The notes beneath the pieces are model-generated. The model saw nothing but the letters and a program-made list of their open reading frames with translations. It did not search any database and was not told the origin of the DNA. Position numbers and translations under genes: made by a program. This document shows positions 1 through 6,750 of a stretch of 9,011 bases of DNA, piece after piece; within the stretch, counting starts at the first letter, position 1, and each line of letters starts with the position of its first letter. The stretch is from Bacteroidales bacterium (GTDB lineage Bacteria; Bacteroidota; Bacteroidia; Bacteroidales; UBA932): NCBI GenBank assembly GCA_017651785.1, contig JAGCCD010000173.1, positions 1-9,011 of the forward strand, read 5' to 3'.

Positions 1-683
1 GGCCAGGCTTTCTGGACGGGCATCATCTCCAGGCGCTCGTCCGGGAAGGGGTTGTGGAGACTGACGGCAAGATGGCAGCGCTGCTCGTCAAGAAAGCGCT
101 TGAGCGCAGGAAGCACTCCGATGGTGCTGAGAGTGATGCGCTTGGGGCTCCAGCCGAACTCGCCCGTGAGGATGTCTATCGCTTTTGAAACTTCAGCATA
201 ATTGTCCAGCGGCTCGCCCATGCCCATGAAAACGGCGTTGGTAAGTTTGTCGGCCTCCGGAATGCTCACAAACTGGTTGAGTATGTCTGCGGCGGAGAGG
301 TTGCCGTGCCAGCCCTGGCGGCCAGTCATGCAGAAACGGCAGCCCATGCGGCATCCGGCCTGGGAGCTCACGCAGAGGGTGCGGCGGTCTTCTTCCGGAA
401 TCATTACGGCCTCTACGGCCTCCGACTCCCCTACCTTGAAGAGGTACTTGACCGTGCCGTCCGACGACTGGGCCGAGCCCACAGGAGCGGAGGTGCCAAG
501 ATCGTACTTTTCCTGAAGGCGGGCCTTGGACTCCTTGGAAATGTTCACCATCCGGTCCCAGTCCGTGGCTCTCTTGGAATACAGCCAGTCTGCGAGCTGA
601 CGGCCCACGAAAGGCTTGAGGCCGCAGTCTGCCGCAGCCTGCATCAGCTCCGCTGATTTTTTTCCTAGCAACTTCGTTTTCAC
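1..683 (-). CDS. rlmN: RlmN, dual-specificity 23S rRNA (A2503-C2)/tRNA (A37-C2) methyltransferase, 3' end outside window
   Basis: This radical SAM enzyme methylates C2 of adenosine 2503 in 23S rRNA and, in characterised homologues, of adenosine 37 in some tRNAs, supporting decoding fidelity in the cytoplasm. The first 227 residues of a usual ~345 are visible. An N-terminal accessory domain carries LLGKK near residue 5 and an RQLADWLY stretch near 28-35. The radical SAM CX3CX2C cluster follows at C111, C115 and C118 (CRMGCRFCMTG), then GMGEP at 154-158 and a STIG motif near 186-189. The catalytic C-terminal cysteine lies beyond the window edge. The start is taken as GTG at 683-681. The next in-frame ATG, at 644-642, would remove the LLG segment that Bacteroides homologues keep near their N terminus. 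It is divergent from recA. Family assignment is secure; the start codon is less certain. Confidence 0.95.
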   Translation of the reverse strand, partial: MKTKLLGKKSAELMQAAADCGLKPFVGRQLADWLYSKRATDWDRMVNISKESKARLQEKYDLGTSAPVGSAQSSDGTVKYLFKVGESEAVEAVMIPEEDRRTLCVSSQAGCRMGCRFCMTGRQGWHGNLSAADILNQFVSIPEADKLTNAVFMGMGEPLDNYAEVSKAIDILTGEFGWSPKRITLSTIGVLPALKRFLDEQRCHLAVSLHNPFPDERLEMMPVQKAW

Positions 684-688
684 AAGGG

Positions 689-696
689 CAAAAATA
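689..696 (-). promoter_or_regulatory. Candidate -7 promoter element for rlmN
   Basis: On the minus strand this reads TATTTTTG, a full match to the Bacteroidota -7 consensus TAnnTTTG. It ends only 5 bases before the GTG at 683, so transcription would start at or almost at the start codon. No convincing -33 TTTG was found. The call rests on consensus and position only. Confidence 0.5.
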
Positions 697-710
697 ACGA
701 TTTTTTCTCG

Positions 711-718
711 TATATTTG
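711..718 (+). promoter_or_regulatory. Candidate -7 promoter element for recA
   Basis: TATATTTG is a full match to TAnnTTTG and lies 27 bases before the recA ATG, giving a short A-rich leader of about 20 bases with no Shine-Dalgarno sequence. No clear -33 TTTG is present. No obvious LexA-type palindrome was recognised by eye, so SOS control can be neither asserted nor excluded. Confidence 0.6.
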
Positions 719-745
719 TGAGCTAACTATTAAAAACCACACCTT

Positions 746-1774
746 ATGGCTAAAGAAATTGAAACACAGGCCAACGACGTCAATGCCGCCAAACTTAAGG
801 CATTGCAGGCCACGATCGACAAGATCGAGAAAGATTTCGGGAAAGGGACGATCATGAAGCTGGGAGATCAGCCACAATGGGATGTCCAGGTTATTCCGAG
901 CGGCTCCGTAGCGCTCGACCATGCACTCGGCATCGGTGGTTACCCCCGCGGCCGCATCATAGAGATCTACGGCCCCGAGTCAAGCGGCAAGACAACCCTT
1001 GCCATCCACGCAATAGCAGAAGCCCAGAAAATGGGCGGCATAGCGGCTATGATAGACGCAGAGCACGCCTTCGACCGCAGCTACGCCCAGGCCCTTGGAG
1101 TCAATCTGGAGACCCTGCTCATCTCTCAGCCAGACAACGGCGAGCAAGCCCTTGAAATTGCCGACAACCTCATCCGCAGCGGCGCCATAGACATCGTAGT
1201 CATAGACTCCGTGGCAGCCCTCACCCCCAAGGCTGAGATTGAAGGAGAAATGGGCGACAACAAAGTGGGCCTTCAGGCACGCCTTATGAGCCAGGCGCTC
1301 CGCAAGCTCACCGCAAACATCTCCAAGACAAACACCTGCTGCATCTTCATCAACCAGCTCCGCGAGAAGATCGGCATAATGTTCGGCAATCCTGAAACCA
1401 CCACAGGCGGCAACGCTCTCAAGTTCTACGCTTCCGTGCGCATAGACGTGCGCCGCACCACCCAGCTCAAAGACGGCGACGAGGCCACCGGCAACCGCAC
1501 CCGCGTAAAGGTCGTAAAGAACAAGATGGCCCCTCCCTTCAAGAAGGCTGAATTCGACATCGTATACGGCGAGGGCATCAGCCACGTGGCAGAAATCGCA
1601 GACCTTGCCATAGAGTTCGACATCATCCACAAGAGCGGCTCCTGGTTCAGCTACAACGGCGAAAAACTCGCCCAGGGCCTTGCCAGCGTGAAGCAGCTCC
1701 TGAAAGACAACCCCGAGCTCTGCGACGAGATAGAGGCTCTGGTGCGCGAGCAGCTCGCTTCCGTAAAAGACTAA
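746..1774 (+). CDS. recA: RecA recombinase
   Basis: RecA is an ATP-dependent DNA strand-exchange protein that coats single-stranded DNA, drives homologous recombination and stimulates LexA-type self-cleavage. The 342-residue protein is full length. Residues 30-40 hold [11 protein letters not shown]. The Walker A motif GPESSGKT is at 76-83, the Walker B strand VVIDS at 151-155, and the L2 DNA-binding loop ([11 protein letters not shown]) at 212-222. The KNK and PF segments at 258-265 and a C-terminal domain from about 270 follow. The segment AEHAFDR at 105-111, rather than the proteobacterial AEHALD, fits Bacteroidota. The ATG sits in an A-rich context without a Shine-Dalgarno sequence, as is normal in this phylum. 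It is transcribed alone from the 711-718 promoter and ends at the hairpin at 1795-1824. No unusual residue was seen. Confidence 0.99.
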   Translation: MAKEIETQANDVNAAKLKALQATIDKIEKDFGKGTIMKLGDQPQWDVQVIPSGSVALDHALGIGGYPRGRIIEIYGPESSGKTTLAIHAIAEAQKMGGIAAMIDAEHAFDRSYAQALGVNLETLLISQPDNGEQALEIADNLIRSGAIDIVVIDSVAALTPKAEIEGEMGDNKVGLQARLMSQALRKLTANISKTNTCCIFINQLREKIGIMFGNPETTTGGNALKFYASVRIDVRRTTQLKDGDEATGNRTRVKVVKNKMAPPFKKAEFDIVYGEGISHVAEIADLAIEFDIIHKSGSWFSYNGEKLAQGLASVKQLLKDNPELCDEIEALVREQLASVKD

Positions 1775-1794
1775 GCCGCAAAGGCAATAAACAC

Positions 1795-1824
1795 AAAGCC
1801 TCCGCCTGACACGGCGGAGGCTTT
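1795..1824. terminator. Hairpin terminator between convergent recA and lipoprotein gene
   Basis: AAAGCCTCCGCC and GGCGGAGGCTTT form a perfect 12-bp stem around a 6-base loop (TGACAC). The stem begins 21 bases after the recA stop and, on the other strand, 18 bases after the stop of the gene at 1842-2618. It is symmetric and could stop transcription from both sides. The T-tract after the stem is weak in both directions. A tiny extra stem, CCGCA-TAG-TGCGG, follows at 1826-1838. Confidence 0.85.
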
Positions 1825-1841
1825 GCCGCATAGTGCGGAGA

Positions 1842-2618
1842 TCAGTCGCAGACCGGGCGTACAGTCAATCCCAAGGCGCGGTCCCGGCCGCCAAGGATCA
1901 AAGTATGCTTATCATTTTTAAGCTGAAAAGTAAGACTGTGAGCATACATCGGCTCCGTTTTGTCATCCAATGGCTCTTCATACAGAGAAGACGTCCAATA
2001 GGAGCCCGCCTCCACCGGCTCTATCATAGCTTCATAAAGATGCACATCGTATATCATATATCCGGAGGCGGGCAGGAAAATGGATTTATCCTTAAAACCG
2101 GATTTTTTCCCGGAAACCAGATATCCTGACACCCCGTTCTGTTCGGTCCACTCCCAGTCGCAACTCTTAAGCAGTTCATCCATCTCGGCTTTTGTAGGCG
2201 TACGCCATGAGCCGCCCCAGTTTACGCAAGCGGCGTCGTCCGTTTTCCTAAGGGTCATTCTACCGTCGGGCTTTCCAGTCCCGCCCCACATATTCTCCCT
2301 GTCTTTGTGGCAATACCTCAGTAACTTTATGTCGGATTGGACGATGGTGTGATTCTTATTGAACTCATATGAGACCCAGCTGTAAGAGTTCTGTGTGTAA
2401 GTACAGGCCCAGGCATAGAAATCTCCGAATTCTTCCGGCGCCGTGGCGCCGACGTTGCAGGACGCCCATTTCACGGAGAGGCCAAGGTCTACGGCCTCAA
2501 CGCTTTCGGGAGCAAGGTCTTCTTCCTTCCCGGGATCGTCCGGTTTGTCATTCTTCTCCGAGCAAGCGGGCAGGAGGAACAACGCTGCCGCGGAAAACAG
2601 TAAAACTTTGAATCTCAT
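1842..2618 (-). CDS. Exported lipoprotein with a Fibrobacter-major-paralogue/DUF1566-like domain
   Basis: This is a 258-residue putative cell-envelope lipoprotein of unknown function. The N terminus MRFKVLLF with a hydrophobic run ends in the lipobox LPAC, making C19 the lipidated residue. An acidic and lysine-rich linker (EKNDKPDDPGKEED, about 21-34) follows, a pattern often linked to surface export in Bacteroidetes. The mature domain begins VDLGLSVKWA (about 43-52) and later has GGSWRTPT (about 135-142), IFLPASGY (about 180-187), YWTSS (about 207-211) and a terminal LTVRPVCD. This succession is common in Bacteroidales surface proteins and resembles the Fibrobacter major paralogous/DUF1566-type fold. 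The start is ATG at 2618-2616; an upstream in-frame TTG at 2630 is rejected because it would precede a natural signal peptide. It starts 12 bases after the stop of the upstream PLD-family gene, so the two are probably co-transcribed. No substrate can be inferred. Confidence 0.85.
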   Translation of the reverse strand: MRFKVLLFSAAALFLLPACSEKNDKPDDPGKEEDLAPESVEAVDLGLSVKWASCNVGATAPEEFGDFYAWACTYTQNSYSWVSYEFNKNHTIVQSDIKLLRYCHKDRENMWGGTGKPDGRMTLRKTDDAACVNWGGSWRTPTKAEMDELLKSCDWEWTEQNGVSGYLVSGKKSGFKDKSIFLPASGYMIYDVHLYEAMIEPVEAGSYWTSSLYEEPLDDKTEPMYAHSLTFQLKNDKHTLILGGRDRALGLTVRPVCD

Positions 2619-2630
2619 AATATTACACAA

Positions 2631-3914
2631 TTACAGCCAGGGGCTTATAAGCCTCTGGAGTTTCTGGTTGAACTTCTCTTTGCCCGTCCAGGAGTCAAAA
2701 AGCTCCTGGTTCACTATAACGCTGTTCGAGAAGTAGTCCTGATATACGGATTTGAGATTAAGGGCGGTGGGTTCGTCGTAGATGTAGACGTTCACCTCGT
2801 AATTCCGCTTGAGGCTCAGTTTATCCAGATTGGTGGAACCGATGCACACCAGATAATCGTCGCACACGAAGGTTTTGCTGTGCACGAAGGGCGGATTGCG
2901 CAGGTACAGTTTCACGCCGGACTCTACGCAAGTCTTGAAGTATGACCGTATTACGGGCTCGAAGGCGGGAAGGTCACCCTCCAGCGGTATTACCACCCTC
3001 ACATCCAGTCCCCTCTCGGCGGCTTTTTTGAGTGCGCCGAGCAGCTGGCGGTTGGGGATGAAATACGGGGTCTGGAACCAGATGTAATCCTTTGCGTTTT
3101 CGAGAGCCCAGATATAAGATTCCTCGGCAGTATGCGCGGGTATATCGGGTCCGTCGGGCACTATCTGCACTATCTTGCCCTCCGCAGAGGGTGCCTCGAC
3201 CGGATGGATGTCCATAAAAACGTCACCTTTTTTCCCGGATTTCGTACGGTTCCACGTCCTTGCCCACTCGCTCCTGAGGCACGGTACCGAAGGGCCGGTG
3301 AGCCGGAGCATGCAGTCGTTCCAACCGGAGATGCTGCCCTCCGTTATGTTCATGCCGCCGGTATAGGCGATTTCTTCGTCTATCACGATTATCTTGCGGT
3401 GCTGCCGCTGACCGGGGTCTGTAAGCGTCCAGTATATCCTGTACATAGGGCTGTAGTCCCTCACCTGCATGCCCCTTTTGGACATATTGGTGAAGAAACC
3501 GTCCATTACAGGGCGGCCGTCGAATATGGCGTCGAAGAAATTGCCGAAGCTGTCGTGCACATACTTTACCTCAACGCCGTCCTGCACCCTGGAAACAAGA
3601 AGCTCCCTGGCTGCCAGGCCGTCCTTATCGTCCCCGAAAAGGAAGAGTTCCATTTCTATCAGACGTTTGGCATTGCGGAAGTCTGTAAACAGCAGATCTC
3701 CGAAATCGGGTCCGCGGGTAATGACTTCGAACTGATTGCCTGACGTGGGAACGGAAGCGCCGGAGATGCTGAGCAGCCTGGCAAACGGCTGGAATTCCGG
3801 TCTTATGAAGGCGGAGGCATCCGGTATCTCAACCGGCACATTCTGCGGAGGAGGCGCAGCGGGGACCGAACCGGCAAAAAGCAGCGTGGACAAGAGTATG
3901 GAAAGAAACAACAT
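2631..3914 (-). CDS. Exported phospholipase D/cardiolipin synthase-like protein with two HKD motifs
   Basis: This is a phospholipase D superfamily enzyme, probably a transphosphatidylase (cardiolipin synthase type) or phosphodiesterase acting outside the inner membrane. From ATG 3914 it has 427 residues. Both catalytic motifs are intact. HKD1 is HRKIIVID (H172, K174, D179) followed by TGGMN; HKD2 is HSKTFVCD (H345, K347, D352) followed by GSTNLD. QTPYFIPN (about 281-288) is the usual Cls segment between them. In place of the two N-terminal transmembrane helices of classical bacterial Cls there is one cleavable-looking signal peptide, with a hydrophobic run to about residue 16 and a likely AA-P cleavage site near 20, then a proline-rich stretch. 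GTG at 3920 is in frame two codons upstream but ATG 3914 is preferred. It is first in a likely operon with the lipoprotein at 1842-2618. Head-group specificity cannot be read from the sequence. Confidence 0.88.
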   Translation of the reverse strand: MLFLSILLSTLLFAGSVPAAPPPQNVPVEIPDASAFIRPEFQPFARLLSISGASVPTSGNQFEVITRGPDFGDLLFTDFRNAKRLIEMELFLFGDDKDGLAARELLVSRVQDGVEVKYVHDSFGNFFDAIFDGRPVMDGFFTNMSKRGMQVRDYSPMYRIYWTLTDPGQRQHRKIIVIDEEIAYTGGMNITEGSISGWNDCMLRLTGPSVPCLRSEWARTWNRTKSGKKGDVFMDIHPVEAPSAEGKIVQIVPDGPDIPAHTAEESYIWALENAKDYIWFQTPYFIPNRQLLGALKKAAERGLDVRVVIPLEGDLPAFEPVIRSYFKTCVESGVKLYLRNPPFVHSKTFVCDDYLVCIGSTNLDKLSLKRNYEVNVYIYDEPTALNLKSVYQDYFSNSVIVNQELFDSWTGKEKFNQKLQRLISPWL

Positions 3915-3938
3915 CTGCACCGAATACGTTTTATGCTC

Positions 3939-3946
3939 GCAAGATA
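3939..3946 (-). promoter_or_regulatory. Candidate -7 element for the PLD-lipoprotein operon
   Basis: The minus strand reads TATCTTGC, a partial match to TAnnTTTG, 24 bases before the ATG at 3914. It forms one arm of an imperfect inverted repeat whose other arm holds the plus-strand element at 3960-3967. The call is tentative because the box departs from consensus at two of its final positions. Confidence 0.35.
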
Positions 3947-3959
3947 GGAAAAAAATCCT

Positions 3960-3967
3960 TATCTTCG
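3960..3967 (+). promoter_or_regulatory. Candidate -7 element for the Gate-domain membrane protein gene
   Basis: TATCTTCG has one mismatch to TAnnTTTG and lies 23 bases before the ATG at 3991, implying a leader of roughly 17 bases. It sits back to back with the minus-strand candidate at 3939-3946, with 13 bases between them, mostly an A tract. Confidence 0.45.
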
Positions 3968-3990
3968 CATCCGATTAACAACACGCGCCA

Positions 3991-5142
3991 ATGGCATCGC
4001 CCAAAAAATTCGTAAGTCGTTCCACGATAGAAGCCCTGGTTTTCCTTGCGCTCTTCTTTGCGATATTCATCCCCCTGGGATACAAGATGGGAAGCGGCAA
4101 TATGCTCAACACCATCATGAACACCGCCCACAACCTGCTGCTCAACACGGTTTTCTACCTTATGGGTATTACCGTACTCACCGGAGCGCTGTCAAAACTG
4201 ATGTCCGAATTCGGCGTAGTTTCCGCCCTGGAGAAGCTGCTCCGCCCCCTTATGAAGCCCATTTACAACCTTCCGGGCGTAGCGGCGCTGGGCGCCCTCA
4301 TGACCTTCCTGTCAGACAACCCCGCCATTATCTCCTTCGCCAAAGACAAGACATTCTCGTCTTACTTCAAGAAATACCAGCTCCTGTCCCTTACCAACTT
4401 CGGCACCGCCTTCGGAATGGGCTTCGTGGTCATTATCACCATGATAAGCTTCGGTCACGCCGGGGGCGCGCTTGTGGGACTTGCCGGAGCCGTCTGCGGT
4501 TCCGTCATATCCACCCGCATCATGCAGCGTTCCTGCCTCAAGTCCTTCCCGGAACTTGACACTCCGGCCGCAGCCCAGGAGCCGCTCCCCACAGAAGACA
4601 TCACTCCGGAGCCCGAAAAGAAAGACGGCTACTTCCTGCGTTTCCTCAACGCCATCCTGGACGGCGGCAAGAACGGAGTTGAGCTTGGCCTCGCCATCAT
4701 CCCCGGCGTGCTCATCATCACCACGATGGTGATTCTCATCACCTTCGGTCCCGGGCCCGAGGGCTACACCGGCGCTGCCAACCAGGGCGTACCCCTGCTC
4801 CCCTGGTTCGCCGGCAAGATTCACTGGGTGTTCGAATGGCTGTTCGGTTTCCAGGACATGCGCCTCATAGCATTCCCCATGACTGCCCTGGGCGCCGTGG
4901 GTGCAGCGCTCGGCCTTCTTCCCACCTTCAACGCAGCCGGCATCCTGGACGGCAACGCAATAGCGGTCTTCACTGCAATAGGAATGTGCTGGAGCGGCTT
5001 CCTCTCCACCCATACCGCAATGCTGGACACGCTCGGCTTCCGCAAAGCGATATCAAAGGCCCTTGGCGCACACGCCATAGCGGGCCTCTGCGCGGGCATC
5101 ATCGCCCACTTCCTGTACCTGCTGGTATCTTTAGTTTTCTAG
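3991..5142 (+). CDS. Polytopic membrane protein, Gate/nucleoside-recognition-like transporter family
   Basis: This is a 383-residue inner-membrane protein with probably 8 or more hydrophobic segments, for example near 13-30, 48-66, 94-108, 135-175, 230-252, 290-312, 324-340 and 358-382. It is split by a hydrophilic Pro/Glu-rich linker at about 187-212 (PAAAQEPLPTEDITPEPEKK). Each half has a glycine-rich core. The first has TFLSDNPA (about 105-112) and the second has FGFQDMRLIAFP (about 285-296) and GFLSTHTAMLDTLGF (about 336-350). This two-half layout, with SDNP and HTAMLD in the membrane core, fits the Gate/nucleoside-recognition domain proteins annotated in Bacteroidetes and Clostridia as CD0519/CD1768-type membrane proteins. 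No substrate is known for that group, and calling it a transporter is inference. It appears monocistronic, and its last 12 bases overlap the convergent end of the radical SAM gene. A specific gene name is not warranted. Confidence 0.7.
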   Translation: MASPKKFVSRSTIEALVFLALFFAIFIPLGYKMGSGNMLNTIMNTAHNLLLNTVFYLMGITVLTGALSKLMSEFGVVSALEKLLRPLMKPIYNLPGVAALGALMTFLSDNPAIISFAKDKTFSSYFKKYQLLSLTNFGTAFGMGFVVIITMISFGHAGGALVGLAGAVCGSVISTRIMQRSCLKSFPELDTPAAAQEPLPTEDITPEPEKKDGYFLRFLNAILDGGKNGVELGLAIIPGVLIITTMVILITFGPGPEGYTGAANQGVPLLPWFAGKIHWVFEWLFGFQDMRLIAFPMTALGAVGAALGLLPTFNAAGILDGNAIAVFTAIGMCWSGFLSTHTAMLDTLGFRKAISKALGAHAIAGLCAGIIAHFLYLLVSLVF

Positions 5143-6150
5143 GCTGGAAACAATAGGATCCGCCTCTCCGAACGTGCCGTACACCTGCTCCGATGCGGCG
5201 CGGCAGCCGCCGTTGCACCTTTTGAGCATTGAGCAGTCGCGGCATTTCTCTGGAATGACGGAATAACGGGCTACCGTTTCAGGGTCATTGAGAATACCCC
5301 CTATGGTGCGCTGATGGATATTGCCGATTACGTAAGGCGAATGGTTGCAGAAACGCACGTCTCCGTTATAGGCAACCGTGACGGGTCTGCGGCTGAAGTC
5401 TGTGCTGCACCAGGAGAAACGTATATGCGGGAAAGGAGTAGGATCCATTATGCACAGAGGTGTGCAGACGCCGCTTACGAAATGCATGTCGGGGTACTCC
5501 GCGCCAAAGGCCTCTACATCGGCAAAAGCCTGCCTGAGCGTCTTGGGATTCAGCACCAGCTCTTTTGTGTGCAGCAGCCCCATGCCGCCTATGTTGAAGC
5601 GGTTCACCATCACGTGCCTTACGCCAAGGCTGCGGATGAGGCCGAGGGTTTGGGTGACTCCCGGAGCATTGACGGCGGTGATTACAAGTACCGCATAGGC
5701 GCCCGAAGGCATCTGGGACGCAACAAGCCTTAAGGCCTCCGTTGCCTTGTGCCAGGAGCCCTTGAGCCCGGTGAGGTACTCGTGAACGGCCGGATCTGCG
5801 CTCAGGATGGGAATCTGCACAGCGCCAATGCCTATGCTGCGGAAGTTTTCAAACGCATCCGGAGTGAGGAGGGTGCCGTTGGTGAGGATGTTTACCCTTG
5901 TTCCCTTGAAACGCGCGGCAAGCGCCATATCGTGCACGTTCTTAAGGAGCATCGGTTCCCCGCCGGAAAAAGACAATGTGCCCACGGAAGCCTGCCGCAG
6001 CAGCGTGCGAAGCGTTTTGCGGGCAAGGGCGGGATCAGGCGCAGGCAGCGGAGTGCTGCCGTCCCGCCAATAATTATAACAGAACCTGCAACACTGGTTG
6101 CAGGCCTGGGTAAGTTCGAATACTATGTTGTCCAGATGGGCTTTTGTCAT
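5131..6150 (-). CDS. Radical SAM/SPASM-domain enzyme, probable peptide or protein modifier
   Basis: This is a 339-residue radical S-adenosylmethionine enzyme with a C-terminal SPASM domain. The core begins almost at once: ELTQACNQCCRFCYNYW gives the CX3CX2C cluster at C17, C21 and C24, with an extra C20. SGGEP (about 62-66) is the SAM-binding motif and NILTNGT (about 87-93) is a core strand. The C-terminal part has C229, C233, C248, GDVRFCNHS with C268, GNI (about 276-278), and CRDCSMLKRCNGGC (C303, C306, C312, C316), the cysteine spacing expected for one or two auxiliary Fe-S clusters. SPASM enzymes such as AlbA, PqqE and anaerobic sulfatase-maturing enzymes act on peptides or proteins, so that is the likely substrate class. 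The start ATG overlaps the stop of the upstream gene (ATGA), indicating translational coupling. The exact subfamily was not recognised. Its convergent end overlaps the Gate-domain gene by 12 bases. Confidence 0.9.
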   Translation of the reverse strand: MTKAHLDNIVFELTQACNQCCRFCYNYWRDGSTPLPAPDPALARKTLRTLLRQASVGTLSFSGGEPMLLKNVHDMALAARFKGTRVNILTNGTLLTPDAFENFRSIGIGAVQIPILSADPAVHEYLTGLKGSWHKATEALRLVASQMPSGAYAVLVITAVNAPGVTQTLGLIRSLGVRHVMVNRFNIGGMGLLHTKELVLNPKTLRQAFADVEAFGAEYPDMHFVSGVCTPLCIMDPTPFPHIRFSWCSTDFSRRPVTVAYNGDVRFCNHSPYVIGNIHQRTIGGILNDPETVARYSVIPEKCRDCSMLKRCNGGCRAASEQVYGTFGEADPIVSSLEN

Positions 6151-6710
6151 CCCACGATCTCAAGGTAGATGCTGTTCTCACTCACGACTCTCGCGATCTC
6201 CTCTCCGTTACCGTTGATGGCCGTGGCAATAACCGAAATCATTGCAGCACCCCGGAAATCCGTGGGGCCGAGCACCTGCTCGAAGGAATAGGATCCTGCG
6301 CACTGCTCCGGCACCTGACAGTTAAACTCCTGAATGACGGGAGCCTGGGAATCACCGGAGTGAATGAAGAAATGATAATCCTGATAACTGGGCTCGTTGA
6401 TCGTAATAACCATCACGTCGCCGGGTTTAAGCTTGCGGCCGCCGTAATCCTTTACCTCAACGTTAACTATGTCTGTTACTACTGCCACGTCGTAGCATTC
6501 CACAACGGGCTCGTAACAGGTAACCATGGGAGGAACGCCCTCGCAGGAAGCAAAAGAAAGCATGCTCCAGGCGGTGAGCATGATGCCGCCAAGCCTGAAC
6601 TTTGCGCGGGTTGCCTTTACGCTCTTGCCTCCGGAGAGGAAGAGCCACAAGGACACGGCCAGAAACGCAATTCCGGCGACAATATAAATCAGGGCGAACT
6701 TAACTTTCAT
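6147..6710 (-). CDS. Small exported or lipoprotein-like protein of unknown function coupled to a radical SAM gene
   Basis: This 187-residue protein was not recognised. ATG 6710 is chosen because the candidate -7 element at 6730-6737 lies just upstream; a GTG at 6740 in the same frame would overlap that element. Residues 5-26 form a strong hydrophobic helix. A basic stretch (KATRAKFR, 32-39) comes next, then a second hydrophobic run that ends FASC at C56. The second run looks like a lipoprotein signal, with C56 as a possible lipidated cysteine, but it sits internally. A two-helix membrane hairpin is the alternative. The remainder (about 57-187) is polar and beta-rich, with MVTCYEP and VECYDV placing C65 and C72 close together and C131 and C137 further on. 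It may be an Ig-like domain. Its stop overlaps the radical SAM start by ATGA. It could be the enzyme's substrate or a membrane anchor. rSAM-lipoprotein pairs are known in Bacteroidetes, but membership in such a family was not established. Confidence 0.8.
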   Translation of the reverse strand: MKVKFALIYIVAGIAFLAVSLWLFLSGGKSVKATRAKFRLGGIMLTAWSMLSFASCEGVPPMVTCYEPVVECYDVAVVTDIVNVEVKDYGGRKLKPGDVMVITINEPSYQDYHFFIHSGDSQAPVIQEFNCQVPEQCAGSYSFEQVLGPTDFRGAAMISVIATAINGNGEEIARVVSENSIYLEIVG

Positions 6711-6729
6711 ATCCTTATGTTTTCTTTTA

Positions 6730-6737
6730 CAAAAATA
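6730..6737 (-). promoter_or_regulatory. Candidate -7 element for the lipoprotein-like/radical SAM operon
   Basis: The minus strand reads TATTTTTG, a full match to TAnnTTTG, 20 bases before the ATG at 6710, which leaves a leader of about 13 bases. It helps decide that start codon. No convincing -33 element was seen. Confidence 0.6.
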
Positions 6738-6750
6738 CACTTTTTACGCA

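Noticed and set aside
202..656. Plus-strand open frames opposite rlmN
   Set aside because: The minus strand encodes RlmN with its Fe-S cluster motif; these frames are its shadows.
684..745. LexA/SOS operator upstream of recA
   Set aside because: No palindrome matching a known SOS box was visible in the short intergenic region.
980..1831. Long open frame on the minus strand opposite recA (283 residues)
   Set aside because: It is fully antisense to an unambiguous recA, has no family motifs, and runs into the recA terminator. It is a by-product of recA codon bias.
1826..1838. Second small hairpin (5-bp stem, 3-base loop) after the recA terminator
   Set aside because: It is too short to call as a separate terminator, so it is noted only as an adjunct to the main hairpin.
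3132..3743. Open frame of 203 residues on the plus strand opposite the PLD-family gene
   Set aside because: The antisense frame carries both intact HKD motifs; this frame has no domain and no promoter.
4312..5013. Open frame of 233 residues on the minus strand opposite the Gate-domain gene
   Set aside because: The composition is rich in Gly, Glu and His with no recognisable domain, and the sense frame is a clear membrane protein.
5131..6150. Assigning the radical SAM enzyme to the TIGR04133 rSAM/lipoprotein family
   Set aside because: The gene order fits, but the N-terminal cluster context differs from what I recall of that family, and no profile search could be run. It is kept as a precedent only.
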